Below, in pieces: positions 26,279 to 34,421 of a stretch of 64,000 nucleotides of DNA. Each line of letters begins with the position of its first letter. The stretch's first letter is position 1. A model generated the notes under the pieces. That model had not been told where the DNA came from. It did not search any database and worked only from the letters and a program-made list of their open reading frames with translations. The stretch lies in NCBI RefSeq assembly GCF_014646815.1, contig NZ_BMNZ01000003.1, positions 434,001-498,000 of the forward strand, given 5' to 3'. This DNA comes from Terrabacter tumescens. GTDB taxonomy: Bacteria > Actinomycetota > Actinomycetes > Actinomycetales > Dermatophilaceae. A program made the translations under genes and the position numbers.

Positions 26279-27664
26279 GTGACGAACCCGCGCACCCCCC
26301 TTGCGTCCCTGTCCGACGACGACCTGGCCGGCTTCCTCGCCGAGCAGCAGTCCGCCTACGAGGCCCTCAAGGCCCGCGGGCTCAAGCTCGACCTGACGCG
26401 CGGCAAGCCGTCGGCGGCGCAGCTGGACCTGTCCGACGACCTGCTCCACCTGCCGACGACGACGAAGGACCGCGCTGGCGTCGACGTGCGCAACTACGGC
26501 GGTCTCGAGGGCCTCCCCGAGCTGCGCGAGATGTTCGCCGAGCTGCTCTGGGTCGAGCCCTCGCAGGTCGTCGCGGGCGGCAACTCCAGCCTGACGATGA
26601 TGTACAGCACCATCGTCGACTTCCTGCTCTTCGGCGGCGTCGAGTCCCCGCGCCCGTGGAGCCAGGAGGAGAAGGTCCGCTTCATCTGCCCCGTGCCCGG
26701 CTACGACCGGCACTTCTCCATGCTCGCCTCGTTCGGCATCGAGATGGTGACCGTCGACATGCACGAGGACGGCCCGGACATCGCCGCCGTCGAGGCGCTC
26801 GTCAAGGACGACCCGAGCGTCAAGGGCATTTGGATCGTGCCGACCTACGCCAACCCCTCCGGCGCCGTCGTGTCGCAGGAGATCGCCGCGCGGCTCGCCG
26901 CCATGCCGACCGCGGCCCCCGACTTCACGATCTTCTGGGACAACGCGTACGCCTTCCACCACCTCACCGAGGACGAGGCCAAGAGCGCCGACATCCTCAG
27001 CCTGGCGGCGGCCTCGGGGCACCCGAACCGCCCGATCATGTTCGCCTCGACCTCGAAGATCACCTTCGCCGGCGCCGGCGTGGCCGTGCTCGCGGCCAGC
27101 CAGGCCAACGTCACGTGGTACCTCGGGCACCTCGCCATGGGCTCCATCGGCCCCGACAAGGTCAACCACCTGCGCCACGTCGAGTTCTTCCGCGACGCCG
27201 ACGGCGTGCGGGCGCACATGCGCAAGCACCGCGAGATCATCGCGCCGAAGTTCGCGGCGGTCGACGAGGCGCTGACCAGCGGCCTCGCCGGTCTCGAGGT
27301 CGCCGAGTGGAGCCACCCGACCGGCGGCTACTTCGTCAACCTCGACGTGCTCGACGGCACCGCCTCGCGCGTCGTCGCCCTGGCCAAGGAGGCCGGCATC
27401 GCCCTGACGCCCGCCGGCGCGTCCTTCCCCCTGGGACAGGACCCTCGCGACCGCAACATCCGCCTCGCCCCGACCTTCCCGGTGCTCGACGAGGTGCGCA
27501 CGGCCATGGCCGGCGTCGCGACGTGCGTCGCCCTCGCCGCCGCCGAGAAGCTGACGCAGGACCGCGCTGCCCGGGTAGGGGCAGAGGGCGACGGCGACAC
27601 GCCGCCCGCACAGGACGCCACGAACACCGCCATGAACACCGCCACCGAAGGAGCCTCGCGATGA
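26279..27664 (+). CDS. PLP-dependent aminotransferase class I, MocR-like aspartate aminotransferase family
   Basis: This 461-residue fold-type-I aminotransferase lacks any DNA-binding domain. Key sites are NYGGLEGLPELREMF, VAGGNSSLTMMYST for the PLP phosphate, FWDNAYAFHHL (Asp221 and Asn222), and the PLP-lysine Lys260 in FASTSKITFAGAG. The C-terminal Arg in RNIRLAPTFP binds the substrate carboxylate. This pattern fits the Asp-aminotransferase/MocR-like family (PF12897-type). The last 35 residues are low-complexity. GTG at 26279 has CAGGAT 6 nt upstream, a possible leaderless start. It overlaps the next gene as ATGA, so the two are coupled. Confidence 0.88.
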   Translation: MTNPRTPLASLSDDDLAGFLAEQQSAYEALKARGLKLDLTRGKPSAAQLDLSDDLLHLPTTTKDRAGVDVRNYGGLEGLPELREMFAELLWVEPSQVVAGGNSSLTMMYSTIVDFLLFGGVESPRPWSQEEKVRFICPVPGYDRHFSMLASFGIEMVTVDMHEDGPDIAAVEALVKDDPSVKGIWIVPTYANPSGAVVSQEIAARLAAMPTAAPDFTIFWDNAYAFHHLTEDEAKSADILSLAAASGHPNRPIMFASTSKITFAGAGVAVLAASQANVTWYLGHLAMGSIGPDKVNHLRHVEFFRDADGVRAHMRKHREIIAPKFAAVDEALTSGLAGLEVAEWSHPTGGYFVNLDVLDGTASRVVALAKEAGIALTPAGASFPLGQDPRDRNIRLAPTFPVLDEVRTAMAGVATCVALAAAEKLTQDRAARVGAEGDGDTPPAQDATNTAMNTATEGASR

Positions 27665-28182
27665 GCGACACCGGTCCCAACGAGAACATCTCCGACGACC
27701 TGACGACCTACAGCGTCGACGACGAGGACCAGCTCCAGCCCGAGGACACCCTCGACGACGGCGACCTCGAGGACGTGCTCGACCGCGGCTACTCCCCCAA
27801 CGACCGCCCGCAGGGCGTCACGGCGCACGGCACGACCGCCTACGAGGAGTCCCTCGACGAGACCATCGACGAGCGCATCCGCCAGGAGGTGCCCGACCCC
27901 AACTCGGCCTACGGCGCGCCCGACAACGAGAGCGGCCTCGACGACGACCGGGTCGGCGGCGACGACCCCGACTCCATCGACGCCGAGGACGACTGGCTCG
28001 GTGACAACGAGGTGGGCGACGCCCGCGCGGGCCGTCTCGTCGCGGACGACGAGGGCGCCCACGAGGACGACGAGAAGCAGGTGTGGGCCAGCGACGTGGG
28101 CGTCGACGGGGCCGGCGCCTCGGCCGAGGAGGCCGCCATGCACGTCGTCGACGAGATCGCCTCCGATCCCGACGAGGACTGA
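27661..28182 (+). CDS. Acidic DUF5709-type protein
   Basis: This 173-residue, very acidic protein (many Asp/Glu, few hydrophobics) contains SVDDEDQLQPEDTL, DVLDRGYSPNDRPQG, ESLDETIDERIRQEVPDP and a C-terminal SAEEAAMHVVDEI. This matches the DUF5709 family of actinobacteria, whose role is unknown; the composition suggests a largely disordered cytoplasmic protein. It overlaps the aminotransferase gene as ATGA. A strong hairpin terminator follows. Confidence 0.75.
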   Translation: MSDTGPNENISDDLTTYSVDDEDQLQPEDTLDDGDLEDVLDRGYSPNDRPQGVTAHGTTAYEESLDETIDERIRQEVPDPNSAYGAPDNESGLDDDRVGGDDPDSIDAEDDWLGDNEVGDARAGRLVADDEGAHEDDEKQVWASDVGVDGAGASAEEAAMHVVDEIASDPDED

Positions 28183-28219
28183 GAGTCCTCGGGGCGGCAC
28201 GGTCCCCGACGAGACGACG

Positions 28220-28255
28220 AGAGGCCACGGCCGGCGCCAGCCGGCCGTGGCCTCT
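28220..28255 (+). terminator. Terminator of the aminotransferase-DUF5709 operon
   Basis: A 16-bp perfect stem (28220-28235 with 28240-28255) built on AGGCCACGGCCGG and followed by TTCGC. It ends 38 bp after the DUF5709 stop begins and before the adenosine deaminase start. Confidence 0.75.
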
Positions 28256-28310
28256 TCGCACCCGCCCGGCCCCTCGGCGCGCACCGGGGCCGGGTGACAC
28301 ACTGACCCGC

Positions 28311-29339
28311 ATGACGCGCTCGGTGCAGGACCTGCCCAAGGCCCACCTGCACCTCCACTTCACCGGGTCGATGCGGGTCGGGACGGTGCGCGAGCTCGCC
28401 GCCACGCACGGCATCCGCCTCCCGGACGCCCTCGTCTCGGAGTGGCCGCCCCGGCTGGCCAAGGCCACCGACGAGCGCGGCTGGTTCCGCTTCCAGCGGC
28501 TCTACGACGCCGCGCGGGCGTGCGTGCGCAGCGAGGAGGACATGCGCCGGATCGTGCGCGAGGCCGCCGCCGACGACGTCGCCGAGGGCTCGCGCTGGCT
28601 CGAGCTCCAGGTCGACCCGACGTCGTACGCCCCGTTCGTCGGCGGCATCACACCGGCTCTCGAGATCGTGCTCGACGAGGCCCGCAAGGTGTCCGCATCG
28701 GGCGAGATCGGCGTCGCCGTCGTCGTCGCGGCCAGCCGCATGCGCCACCCCCTCGAGGCCCGGACGCTCGCGCGCCTCGCCGCCCACCACGCCGGTGACG
28801 AGGCCGGCGACGTCGTCGGCTTCGGCCTGTCCAACGACGAGCGACGCGGGGCGGTGGCCGACTTCGCGCCGGCCTTCGCCATCGCCCGTCGGGCCGGCCT
28901 CGCCCTCGTGCCGCACGGCGGTGAGCTGCTCGGCGCCCAGTCGGTCATGGAGACGCTCGAGCACCTCGACCCCGACCGCATCGGCCACGGCGTGCGTAGC
29001 GTCGAGGACCCGCAGGTGCTCGACGCCGTCGCCGAGGCGGGCGTGACCCTCGAGGTGTGTCCCGGCAGCAACGTCGCGCTCGGGGTCTACGCCGCGGCCG
29101 GCGAGGTGCCGCTGCGCCGGATCATCGAGGCCGGCGTTCCCGTCGCCCTCGGGGCCGACGACCCGCTGCTCTTCGGCTCGCGCCTCGTGGCGCAGTACGC
29201 CGCGGCCCGCGACCTCGGCCTCGACGACGCGGAGCTGGCCCGGCTCGCCCGCGGCTCCCTCGAGGGCAGTCGTATGCCGTCGGCCCTGCGCCGCGCGGCG
29301 CTGGCCGACGTGGACGCCTGGCTCGACACCCCAGCCTGA
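28311..29339 (+). CDS. add: Adenosine deaminase family protein
   Basis: This 342-residue zinc amidohydrolase probably converts adenosine to inosine for purine salvage. Metal and catalytic residues are present: HLHLHFTG (His12, His14), HGGE (202-205, with the catalytic Glu), RIGHG (His226), and ADDPLLF (Asp283, Asp284). The last site reads GADDP where many family members have S/TDDP. Aminodeoxyfutalosine or other adenosine-like substrates cannot be excluded. CACACT sits 7 nt before the ATG, suggesting leaderless initiation. Neighbours give no pathway clue. Confidence 0.88.
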   Translation: MTRSVQDLPKAHLHLHFTGSMRVGTVRELAATHGIRLPDALVSEWPPRLAKATDERGWFRFQRLYDAARACVRSEEDMRRIVREAAADDVAEGSRWLELQVDPTSYAPFVGGITPALEIVLDEARKVSASGEIGVAVVVAASRMRHPLEARTLARLAAHHAGDEAGDVVGFGLSNDERRGAVADFAPAFAIARRAGLALVPHGGELLGAQSVMETLEHLDPDRIGHGVRSVEDPQVLDAVAEAGVTLEVCPGSNVALGVYAAAGEVPLRRIIEAGVPVALGADDPLLFGSRLVAQYAAARDLGLDDAELARLARGSLEGSRMPSALRRAALADVDAWLDTPA

Positions 29340-29486
29340 GCTCGGCGTGAGACGGACCACACGCCGGACCGGGCCGTACCCGGACACAACGGACGCCGTC
29401 CTCGGGGTGCCACGGGGCCGCGCCCGCGTCGCGGCGGTCCACCGGGTTTGCTGATCCTCGGTGCGCCCGGTCATGCTGGTGGGGAC

Positions 29487-30194
29487 ATGAAGACTTCTGC
29501 CGCCATCACCGCACGCCCATCGACCGCCCCTCGAGCCCGTCTGCGACGCCTCGCCGTCGCCGGTCTCGTCGCCCCAGTCGTCGCGCTCGCAGCGTGCAGC
29601 GGCGAGGCCGCCGTCACCGCCGACCCGACCGCACCGGCCGGCGCCACCACGACGAGCCCGAGCTCGCCCGCCACGACCTCGGCCCAGCCGACGACGACGG
29701 CGCCCACGACCTCGGCCACGACCTCGGCCACGACCGACGCGCCCCCGACCGACAAGGTGTCGTACACCTCGGTCAAGGCCGTCATCAAGGACCCCGACCT
29801 CGGACACACGATCACCGCGGTCCGGGTCGCCCGGCACCTCAAGTGGCCGAGCGGGCAGCCGGTGGGTGCCGAGCAGTTCGAGATCGTCGGCGTGCGCCTG
29901 ACCGCCTCGGCCGGGTCGCGCTACTCCGCCTCGGTCGACCCGTCGATGTTCTCGCTCATCGCCGCCGACCCCAAGCAGACGGTCACGCCGACGAGCGAGT
30001 TCACCAAGCGCTGGAACGCCATCCCGCTGAAGTCCGCCAAGCGGTCGACGACGACGAGCGGCTGGGTGTTCTTCAAGGTCAACCGCGGTACGACGAGCGC
30101 GCTGCGCCTCGCCTTCAACCGGCCGGCCTACCAGGTGAGCACGACCGACAAGAACATCGGCGCCAAGACCTTCTCCGTCGTCCTGACGAAGTAG
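29487..30194 (+). CDS. Lipoprotein with Ig-like (DUF4352-like) C-terminal domain
   Basis: This 235-residue protein has an Arg-rich signal peptide with a lipobox VALAAC (Cys near residue 37), a long Thr/Ser/Ala/Pro linker (to about residue 90), and a C-terminal beta-rich domain. That domain contains HTITAVRVARHLKWPSG, EQFEIVGVRLTA and GWVFFKVNRGTTSALRLAF. The layout is that of DUF4352-type extracellular Ig-like lipoproteins; binding partner unknown. A terminator follows at 30218. Confidence 0.72.
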   Translation: MKTSAAITARPSTAPRARLRRLAVAGLVAPVVALAACSGEAAVTADPTAPAGATTTSPSSPATTSAQPTTTAPTTSATTSATTDAPPTDKVSYTSVKAVIKDPDLGHTITAVRVARHLKWPSGQPVGAEQFEIVGVRLTASAGSRYSASVDPSMFSLIAADPKQTVTPTSEFTKRWNAIPLKSAKRSTTTSGWVFFKVNRGTTSALRLAFNRPAYQVSTTDKNIGAKTFSVVLTK

Positions 30195-30217
30195 CGGCTG
30201 CGCGCCGCCTCAGACGG

Positions 30218-30249
30218 AAGGCCCCGGTTCCCAACGGAACCGGGGCCTT
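30218..30249. terminator. Hairpin terminator between lipoprotein gene and murB
   Basis: A perfect 14-bp stem (30218-30231 with 30236-30249) with a CAAC loop, beginning AAGGCC and ending GGCCTT. It lies between convergent genes and can serve both. Confidence 0.75.
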
Positions 30250-30282
30250 GCGCGTGCGCGGGGTGAGGCGTCGGGTCGCGCG

Positions 30283-31356
30283 TCAGAGCTGCTCGCCGAC
30301 GATGACCGGCTCGTTGACGAGGGTGACGCCGAAGGTGTCACGGACCCCGTCGCGCACCTGGCGGGCGAGGGCCAGCACGTCGGAGGTCGTGGCGCCGCCG
30401 CGGTTGGTGACGGCCAGCGTGTGCTTCGTCGACAGGGCGGCCGGTGCGGGCAGCCCGAAGCCCTTGGTGAAGCCGGCGTGGTCGATGAGCCAGGCCGCGC
30501 TGGTCTTGACCCGGCCGTCGGGCTCGGCGAAGCGCGGGGGTGTCGGCCCCTCCCACCCCAGCCGCTCCCCCACCCGCTCGACGAGGGCGTCGAACTCGTG
30601 GCGGCTGAGGATCGGGTTGGTGAAGAACGAGCCGCACGACCAGGTGTCGGGGTCGGCGTCGTCGAGCACCATGCCGCGGGAGCGGCGCTGCTCGAGGACC
30701 GCCTCGCGGGCGTCGGAGAGGGGGACGCGCGTGCCGAGCTCGACGTCCAGGCCCTTCGCCAGGGCGGCATACGCGATCGGGCGACTGAGGTCGGCGACCT
30801 CGAACTGGAAGAGCACGTCAAGCACCACGTAGCGCGAGTGGCCCTTGAAGCGGGAGTGGCGGTAGGTGAAGGCGCAGTCGGCATTCATGAACGTGCGCAC
30901 GGCCTGCTCCTGCCGGTCCCACGTGCGCACCTGGGCGATGGACTGCGAGACGTCCTGGCCGTAGGCGCCGACGTTCTGGATCGGGGTGGCGCCGGTGCGC
31001 CCGGGGATGCCGCTCAGCGCCTCGACACCGGCCCAGCCCTCCGCGACCGCGCGCGCCACGACGTCGTCCCACACCTCGCCCGCTGCGACCCGCACCACGG
31101 CTCCGCCGCAGTAGTCGGCGGACTCCGGCTCGATGCCCGACGTCGTGACGTGCACGACCGTGCCCTCGAAGCCGTCGTCGGACACGATCAGGTTGGAGCC
31201 GCCGGAGACGACGAGCAGCGGCTCGTCGGCGTCGTCGACCTCCCGCACCGCGTCGACGAGCTCGTCGGTGGTCGAGACGGTGACGAGCCGGGCCGCCGGA
31301 CCGCCGACGCGCATCGTCGTCAGCGTGGAGAGGGGGACGTCGTGTTGCTCGCGCAC
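30283..31356 (-). CDS. murB: UDP-N-acetylmuramate dehydrogenase
   Basis: MurB reduces UDP-GlcNAc-enolpyruvate to UDP-MurNAc with NADPH and FAD in peptidoglycan synthesis. This 357-residue enzyme shows TTMRVGGPA, SGGSNLIV (51-58), SGIPGRTGATPIQNVGAYGQ, YRHSRFK and the catalytic-serine segment SCGSFFTNPI. The type I-style insert and the C-terminal NRGGATTSDVLALARQV are present. The GTG at 31356 follows the MaoC stop by 16 nt, so murB is probably last in the hadA-hadB-murB unit, as in other actinobacteria. Confidence 0.96.
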   Translation of the reverse strand: MREQHDVPLSTLTTMRVGGPAARLVTVSTTDELVDAVREVDDADEPLLVVSGGSNLIVSDDGFEGTVVHVTTSGIEPESADYCGGAVVRVAAGEVWDDVVARAVAEGWAGVEALSGIPGRTGATPIQNVGAYGQDVSQSIAQVRTWDRQEQAVRTFMNADCAFTYRHSRFKGHSRYVVLDVLFQFEVADLSRPIAYAALAKGLDVELGTRVPLSDAREAVLEQRRSRGMVLDDADPDTWSCGSFFTNPILSRHEFDALVERVGERLGWEGPTPPRFAEPDGRVKTSAAWLIDHAGFTKGFGLPAPAALSTKHTLAVTNRGGATTSDVLALARQVRDGVRDTFGVTLVNEPVIVGEQL

Positions 31357-31372
31357 GAGTGGGCCGGTCCGG

Positions 31373-31828
31373 TCAGTCCAGGAGGACGACGGCGAGGGCG
31401 CGGCCGAGGACCTTCTCGCCGCCCGCGGTCGCGGTCAGCTCGACGGTGACCCGCTTGGTCTCGGGGTCGGCGGCCTTGACGACGCCGGACACCTCGATGT
31501 CGGCTCCGGTCTCGTAGGGCACGACGACCGGCTTGGTGAAGCGCACGCCGTACTCGACGACGCGACCGGCGTCGCCGGCCCAGTCGGTGACGAGGGTGAC
31601 GGCCGAGCCCATCGTGAACATGCCGTGGGCGATGACGTCGGGCAGCCCGACCTCCTTGGCGAACCGCTCGTCCCAGTGGATCCGGTTGCGGTCGAGCGAG
31701 GCCCCGGCGTATTGCACCAGGCGGGCGCGGTCGACGTGGACGGTGCGCGGAGGCAGGGCGTCGCCGACCGAGACGCTGTCGAAGGCGCGCACCTCGGTGG
31801 CTGCCGGGGTGCTGGACTGGGCGGACAT
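31373..31828 (-). CDS. MaoC-like hydratase/dehydratase (HadB-type)
   Basis: This 151-residue hot-dog-fold enzyme probably dehydrates 3-hydroxyacyl thioesters. The catalytic pattern is D-x-N-x-I-H-W-D in LDRNRIHWDERFAKEVG, with IAHGMFTMG following. It overlaps hadA as TGATG and has GAGGAGG upstream of ATG 31828; a GTG at 31831 is an equally close alternative. In mycobacteria the homologous HadB pairs with HadA in FAS-II; here it may serve general fatty-acid metabolism, since mycolate synthesis should not be assumed. Confidence 0.9.
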   Translation of the reverse strand: MSAQSSTPAATEVRAFDSVSVGDALPPRTVHVDRARLVQYAGASLDRNRIHWDERFAKEVGLPDVIAHGMFTMGSAVTLVTDWAGDAGRVVEYGVRFTKPVVVPYETGADIEVSGVVKAADPETKRVTVELTATAGGEKVLGRALAVVLLD

Positions 31829-32274
31829 CACTCGCCTCCTCGGATGACGATGGTCGACGTGGCCGTGCAGACGGCCTCGCCCTGCTCGGTGGCGAGCTCG
31901 GTGCGGGTGGTCACCATGGCGTGGCCGCCGGCCTCGCGGACGGTGTCGACGTGCAGGGTGCCGACGACGGCGTCACCGGCCGTGAGCGGCCGGTGGTGGG
32001 TGAAGCGCTGCTCGCCGTGGACGACCCGCGAGAAGTCGATGCCGGCCTCGGGGTCGCTGATCAGCTGCGCGTCGCACTGCTGGGCGATGAGCACCGCGAA
32101 CGTCGGCGGCGCGATGACGTCGGCGTAGCCGCGCACGCGCGCCACCTCGGCGTCGACGTGCACCGGGTCGGACGAGCCGACCGCCTCGGCGAACTCGCGG
32201 ATCTTGGCGACACTGACCCGATAGGTCTCGGTGGGCGGGTAGACCCGGCCCTGGAAGTCTGCGTTCACCGGCAT
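31828..32274 (-). CDS. MaoC-like dehydratase, HadA-type (N-terminal FAS1-like/UPF0336)
   Basis: This 148-residue protein is the partner of the next gene. It starts MPVNADFQGRVYPPTETYRVS and carries IREFAEAVGSSDPVHVD and VIAPPTFAVLI, typical of the FAS1-like dehydratase family. It lacks the D-x-N-x-I-H-W catalytic box and probably supplies the substrate-binding subunit. TAGGGT ends exactly 6 nt before the ATG, so the message is likely leaderless. It heads the hadA-hadB-murB unit. Confidence 0.9.
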   Translation of the reverse strand: MPVNADFQGRVYPPTETYRVSVAKIREFAEAVGSSDPVHVDAEVARVRGYADVIAPPTFAVLIAQQCDAQLISDPEAGIDFSRVVHGEQRFTHHRPLTAGDAVVGTLHVDTVREAGGHAMVTTRTELATEQGEAVCTATSTIVIRGGE

Positions 32275-32280
32275 ACCGGC

Positions 32281-32286
32281 ACCCTA
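32281..32286 (-). promoter_or_regulatory. Probable leaderless -10 element of hadA
   Basis: TAGGGT on the minus strand is followed by 6 nt and the ATG of hadA at 32274. No ribosome-binding site is seen. Confidence 0.5.
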
Positions 32287-32405
32287 TCGACCGACGCCGA
32301 CGCGGGCCCGCGCTGCCCACCACGGGTGGGCGCGACCGGCGCAGGGCCGGGAACGACGACGCTCCCCCGGCCACAGGCCGAGGGAGCATCGAGGTGGAGC
32401 TGGGT

Positions 32406-32576
32406 TCAGCGGGTCTCGCGGTGCTCCGTGTGCTTGCCGCACTTCGGGCAGAACTTGTTCATCGCGAGACGGTCGGGGTTGTTCCGACGGTTCTTCTTGG
32501 TGATGTAGTTGCGGTCCTTGCAGTCCACACACGCCATCGTGATCTTCGGACGGACGTCGCTGCTCTTGCTGGCCAC
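32406..32576 (-). CDS. rpmG: 50S ribosomal protein L33 (zinc-binding form)
   Basis: This 56-residue ribosomal protein retains the zinc ribbon: Cys16-x2-Cys19 (CVDC) and Cys43-x2-Cys46 (CPKC), so it is the C+ paralogue. [16 protein letters not shown] is the usual core. The GTG at 32576 begins [10 protein letters not shown]; the in-frame extension upstream is not supported by the family length. It follows tRNA-Thr and tRNA-Met on the same strand and may be cotranscribed with them. Confidence 0.96.
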   Translation of the reverse strand: MASKSSDVRPKITMACVDCKDRNYITKKNRRNNPDRLAMNKFCPKCGKHTEHRETR

Positions 32577-32746
32577 GGCAACCTGCTCTTTCGGGAACGT
32601 ACTTGGGTGTTCGGTCGTCTTGCGACGGGTGTCGCGCGGCGCGTCACGCGTTCCGGGCGGCATCCCCGGGGTGACACGCAGGCGCGACGTCCAAGGTTAC
32701 GCGACACCCCGATGATTCCAAAAATCGAAGCGGATGCGCGCGGAAG

Positions 32747-32823
32747 TGGTAGCGGGAGCGGGGCTCGATCCCGCGACCTCACGATTATGAGTCGTGCGCT
32801 CTAACCAGCTGAGCTACCCCGCC
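32747..32823 (-). tRNA. tRNA-Met (CAT anticodon, elongator type)
   Basis: The reverse strand gives acceptor GGCGGGG pairing with TCCCGCT, D-arm GCTCAGCTGG, anticodon stem CACGA/TCGTG around CTCATAA, and T-arm GCGGG-ATCGAGC-CCCGC. The G1:U72 and G7:U66 wobble ends are notable. Discriminator A and CCA are encoded (32747-32749), unlike the other two tRNAs here. A paired acceptor end argues against the initiator. Confidence 0.94.
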
Positions 32824-32884
32824 ATGGGCTGTCGTCCTCCGGCCCTGTCGCAACTGCGACACGGGCCGGAGACCGACCGACCAG

Positions 32885-32957
32885 AGCCCCAATAGGGAAT
32901 CGAACCCTAGACCTTTTCCTTACCATGGAAACGCTCTGCCGACTGAGCTATTGGGGC
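32885..32957 (-). tRNA. tRNA-Thr (GGT anticodon)
   Basis: The reverse strand folds with acceptor GCCCCAA/TTGGGGC, D-arm TAGCTCAGTCGG, anticodon stem TTTCC/GGAAA around ATGGTAA (anticodon GGT), and T-arm TAGGG-TTCGATT-CCCTA. The discriminator is T; CCA is not encoded. A possible promoter -10, TAGTCT, lies at 33019-33024 on the minus strand. Confidence 0.95.
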
Positions 32958-33226
32958 ACGGCCGACCCGGTGAAAACGTCTCGAGAACGCCTTCAGGTCG
33001 ACCTGTTGTGCGACGGCGAGACTACACGTTCCGCGGCGCGGATACGAAATCGACCCCGATCCACGCGAGGTCCCGGTGTCGCGGCACGGCGGCTGGGAGG
33101 ATCGGCCCATGAGCGAGTCGCCGTCGCCGGACGAGCAGGAGCGCCAACAGCCCGTCGGGGCTCCCCCCGGCCCGCACGGGGCCGCGGACGCCCGAGCCGT
33201 CCGGGGAACCCACTGCCGTCGTCGAC

Positions 33227-34396
33227 GTGCGGGTCCGCTTCGACCGGCAGAGCGTGTGGCGCGCCGGCTGGACGCTCGTCGGTGTCGTGGCCCTCGCGGC
33301 CCTCGGCAAGTGGGTGCTCGACGACGGCGGCACCGTGATCTTCACCCTCGTCATGTCGATGCTCGCGGCCATCGCCATGGAGCCCGCGGTCGCCCGGCTG
33401 TCGCGGCGGATGCGGCGCGGTCTCGCGACGTTCATCGTGATGTTCGGCGTGATCCTCTTCTTCGTCGTCTTCCTCATCGCCTTCGGGCAGCTGCTCGCCG
33501 AGCAGCTCGGGACCCTCGTGCGCGCGGTGCCCGACCTGCTGCGACACGTCACGACATGGGCCGCCGAGCAGTTCGGGATGTCGCTCGACTACACGACGAT
33601 CCTGGGGCAGCTCGGCATCGGCACGTCGGTGCTGACGTCGGCCGCGCAGAGCATCGCCGGCGGGCTGGTGGGTGCGCTGGCCACGGTGCTCGGGGCGGCC
33701 TTCAGCAGCCTGACGTTCGCCTTCTTCACCTTCTACCTCTCGGCCGACCAGCCGAGGCTGCGTCGCTGGGTCGCCCGCCTCGCGCCGCCCCACCGCCAGG
33801 AGATGCTGACGACCGCCTGGGAGCTGGCCATCATCAAGACGGGCGGCTACGTGTCGGCGCGGCTCGTCCTGGCCGCCATCTGCGGCGGGCTCTCGGCGGC
33901 GTTCATGCTCGTCATCGGCATGCCCTACTGGCTGGCACTCGGCATCTGGACCGGTGTCGTGGCGCAGTTCGTGCCGACGGTCGGGACCTACATCGCGATC
34001 GCCCTGCCCGTCTTCGTCGGGCTCGTCGGCCCCCAGCCGTGGCAGGGCGTGGCCATGCTCGCCTTCGCTCTCGTCTACCAGCAGGTCGAGAACCTCACCC
34101 TCGAGCCGCGGATCTCGGCTCAGGCGGTCAACGTCCATCCCGCGGTGTCGTTCGCCGCGGTGCTCTTCGGGGCCGCGCTCTTCGGGGTCGGCGGCGCGTT
34201 CGTCGCCGTCCCCGTGGCCGCCCTCCTGCTCGCGCTCTTCGAGATCTACTCCCGCACGTACGAGCTGACGCCGGAGCTCGCGGCGACCCAGCCCGGCGAG
34301 CGGCCCCCGTCTGACGAGACGGACGATTCGGAGGGCGCCGTGGCCTCGGGCCGCCGGCTCGCCGAGCGGGTGCGTCGACGGCTGCAGCGCGACTGA
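33227..34396 (+). CDS. AI-2E family membrane transporter-like protein (apparent 5' frameshift)
   Basis: This protein of 389 residues as drawn has the 7-8 membrane helices and the C-terminal signature of the AI-2E/PerM family (GMPYWLALGIWTGVVAQFVP, QQVENLTLEPRI). Family members include sodium/proton antiporters and putative exporters; a role in quorum sensing should not be assumed. The start is uncertain. The GTG at 33227 has no ribosome site. A better ATG at 33109 (MSESPSPDEQERQQPVGAPPG, with an AGGAT element 6 nt upstream) lies in a different frame by one base. Dropping one C from the C6 run at 33163-33168 would join them into a normal hydrophilic N-terminus. Confidence 0.85.
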   Translation: MRVRFDRQSVWRAGWTLVGVVALAALGKWVLDDGGTVIFTLVMSMLAAIAMEPAVARLSRRMRRGLATFIVMFGVILFFVVFLIAFGQLLAEQLGTLVRAVPDLLRHVTTWAAEQFGMSLDYTTILGQLGIGTSVLTSAAQSIAGGLVGALATVLGAAFSSLTFAFFTFYLSADQPRLRRWVARLAPPHRQEMLTTAWELAIIKTGGYVSARLVLAAICGGLSAAFMLVIGMPYWLALGIWTGVVAQFVPTVGTYIAIALPVFVGLVGPQPWQGVAMLAFALVYQQVENLTLEPRISAQAVNVHPAVSFAAVLFGAALFGVGGAFVAVPVAALLLALFEIYSRTYELTPELAATQPGERPPSDETDDSEGAVASGRRLAERVRRRLQRD

Positions 34397-34421
34397 CGAT
34401 CCGGCCCCGCCCGCCCGTGCC

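Noticed and set aside
31373-32274. HadA/HadB-type genes as evidence for mycolic acids
   Set aside because: These hydratases are widespread in actinobacteria without mycolates, and no other mycolate gene is present.
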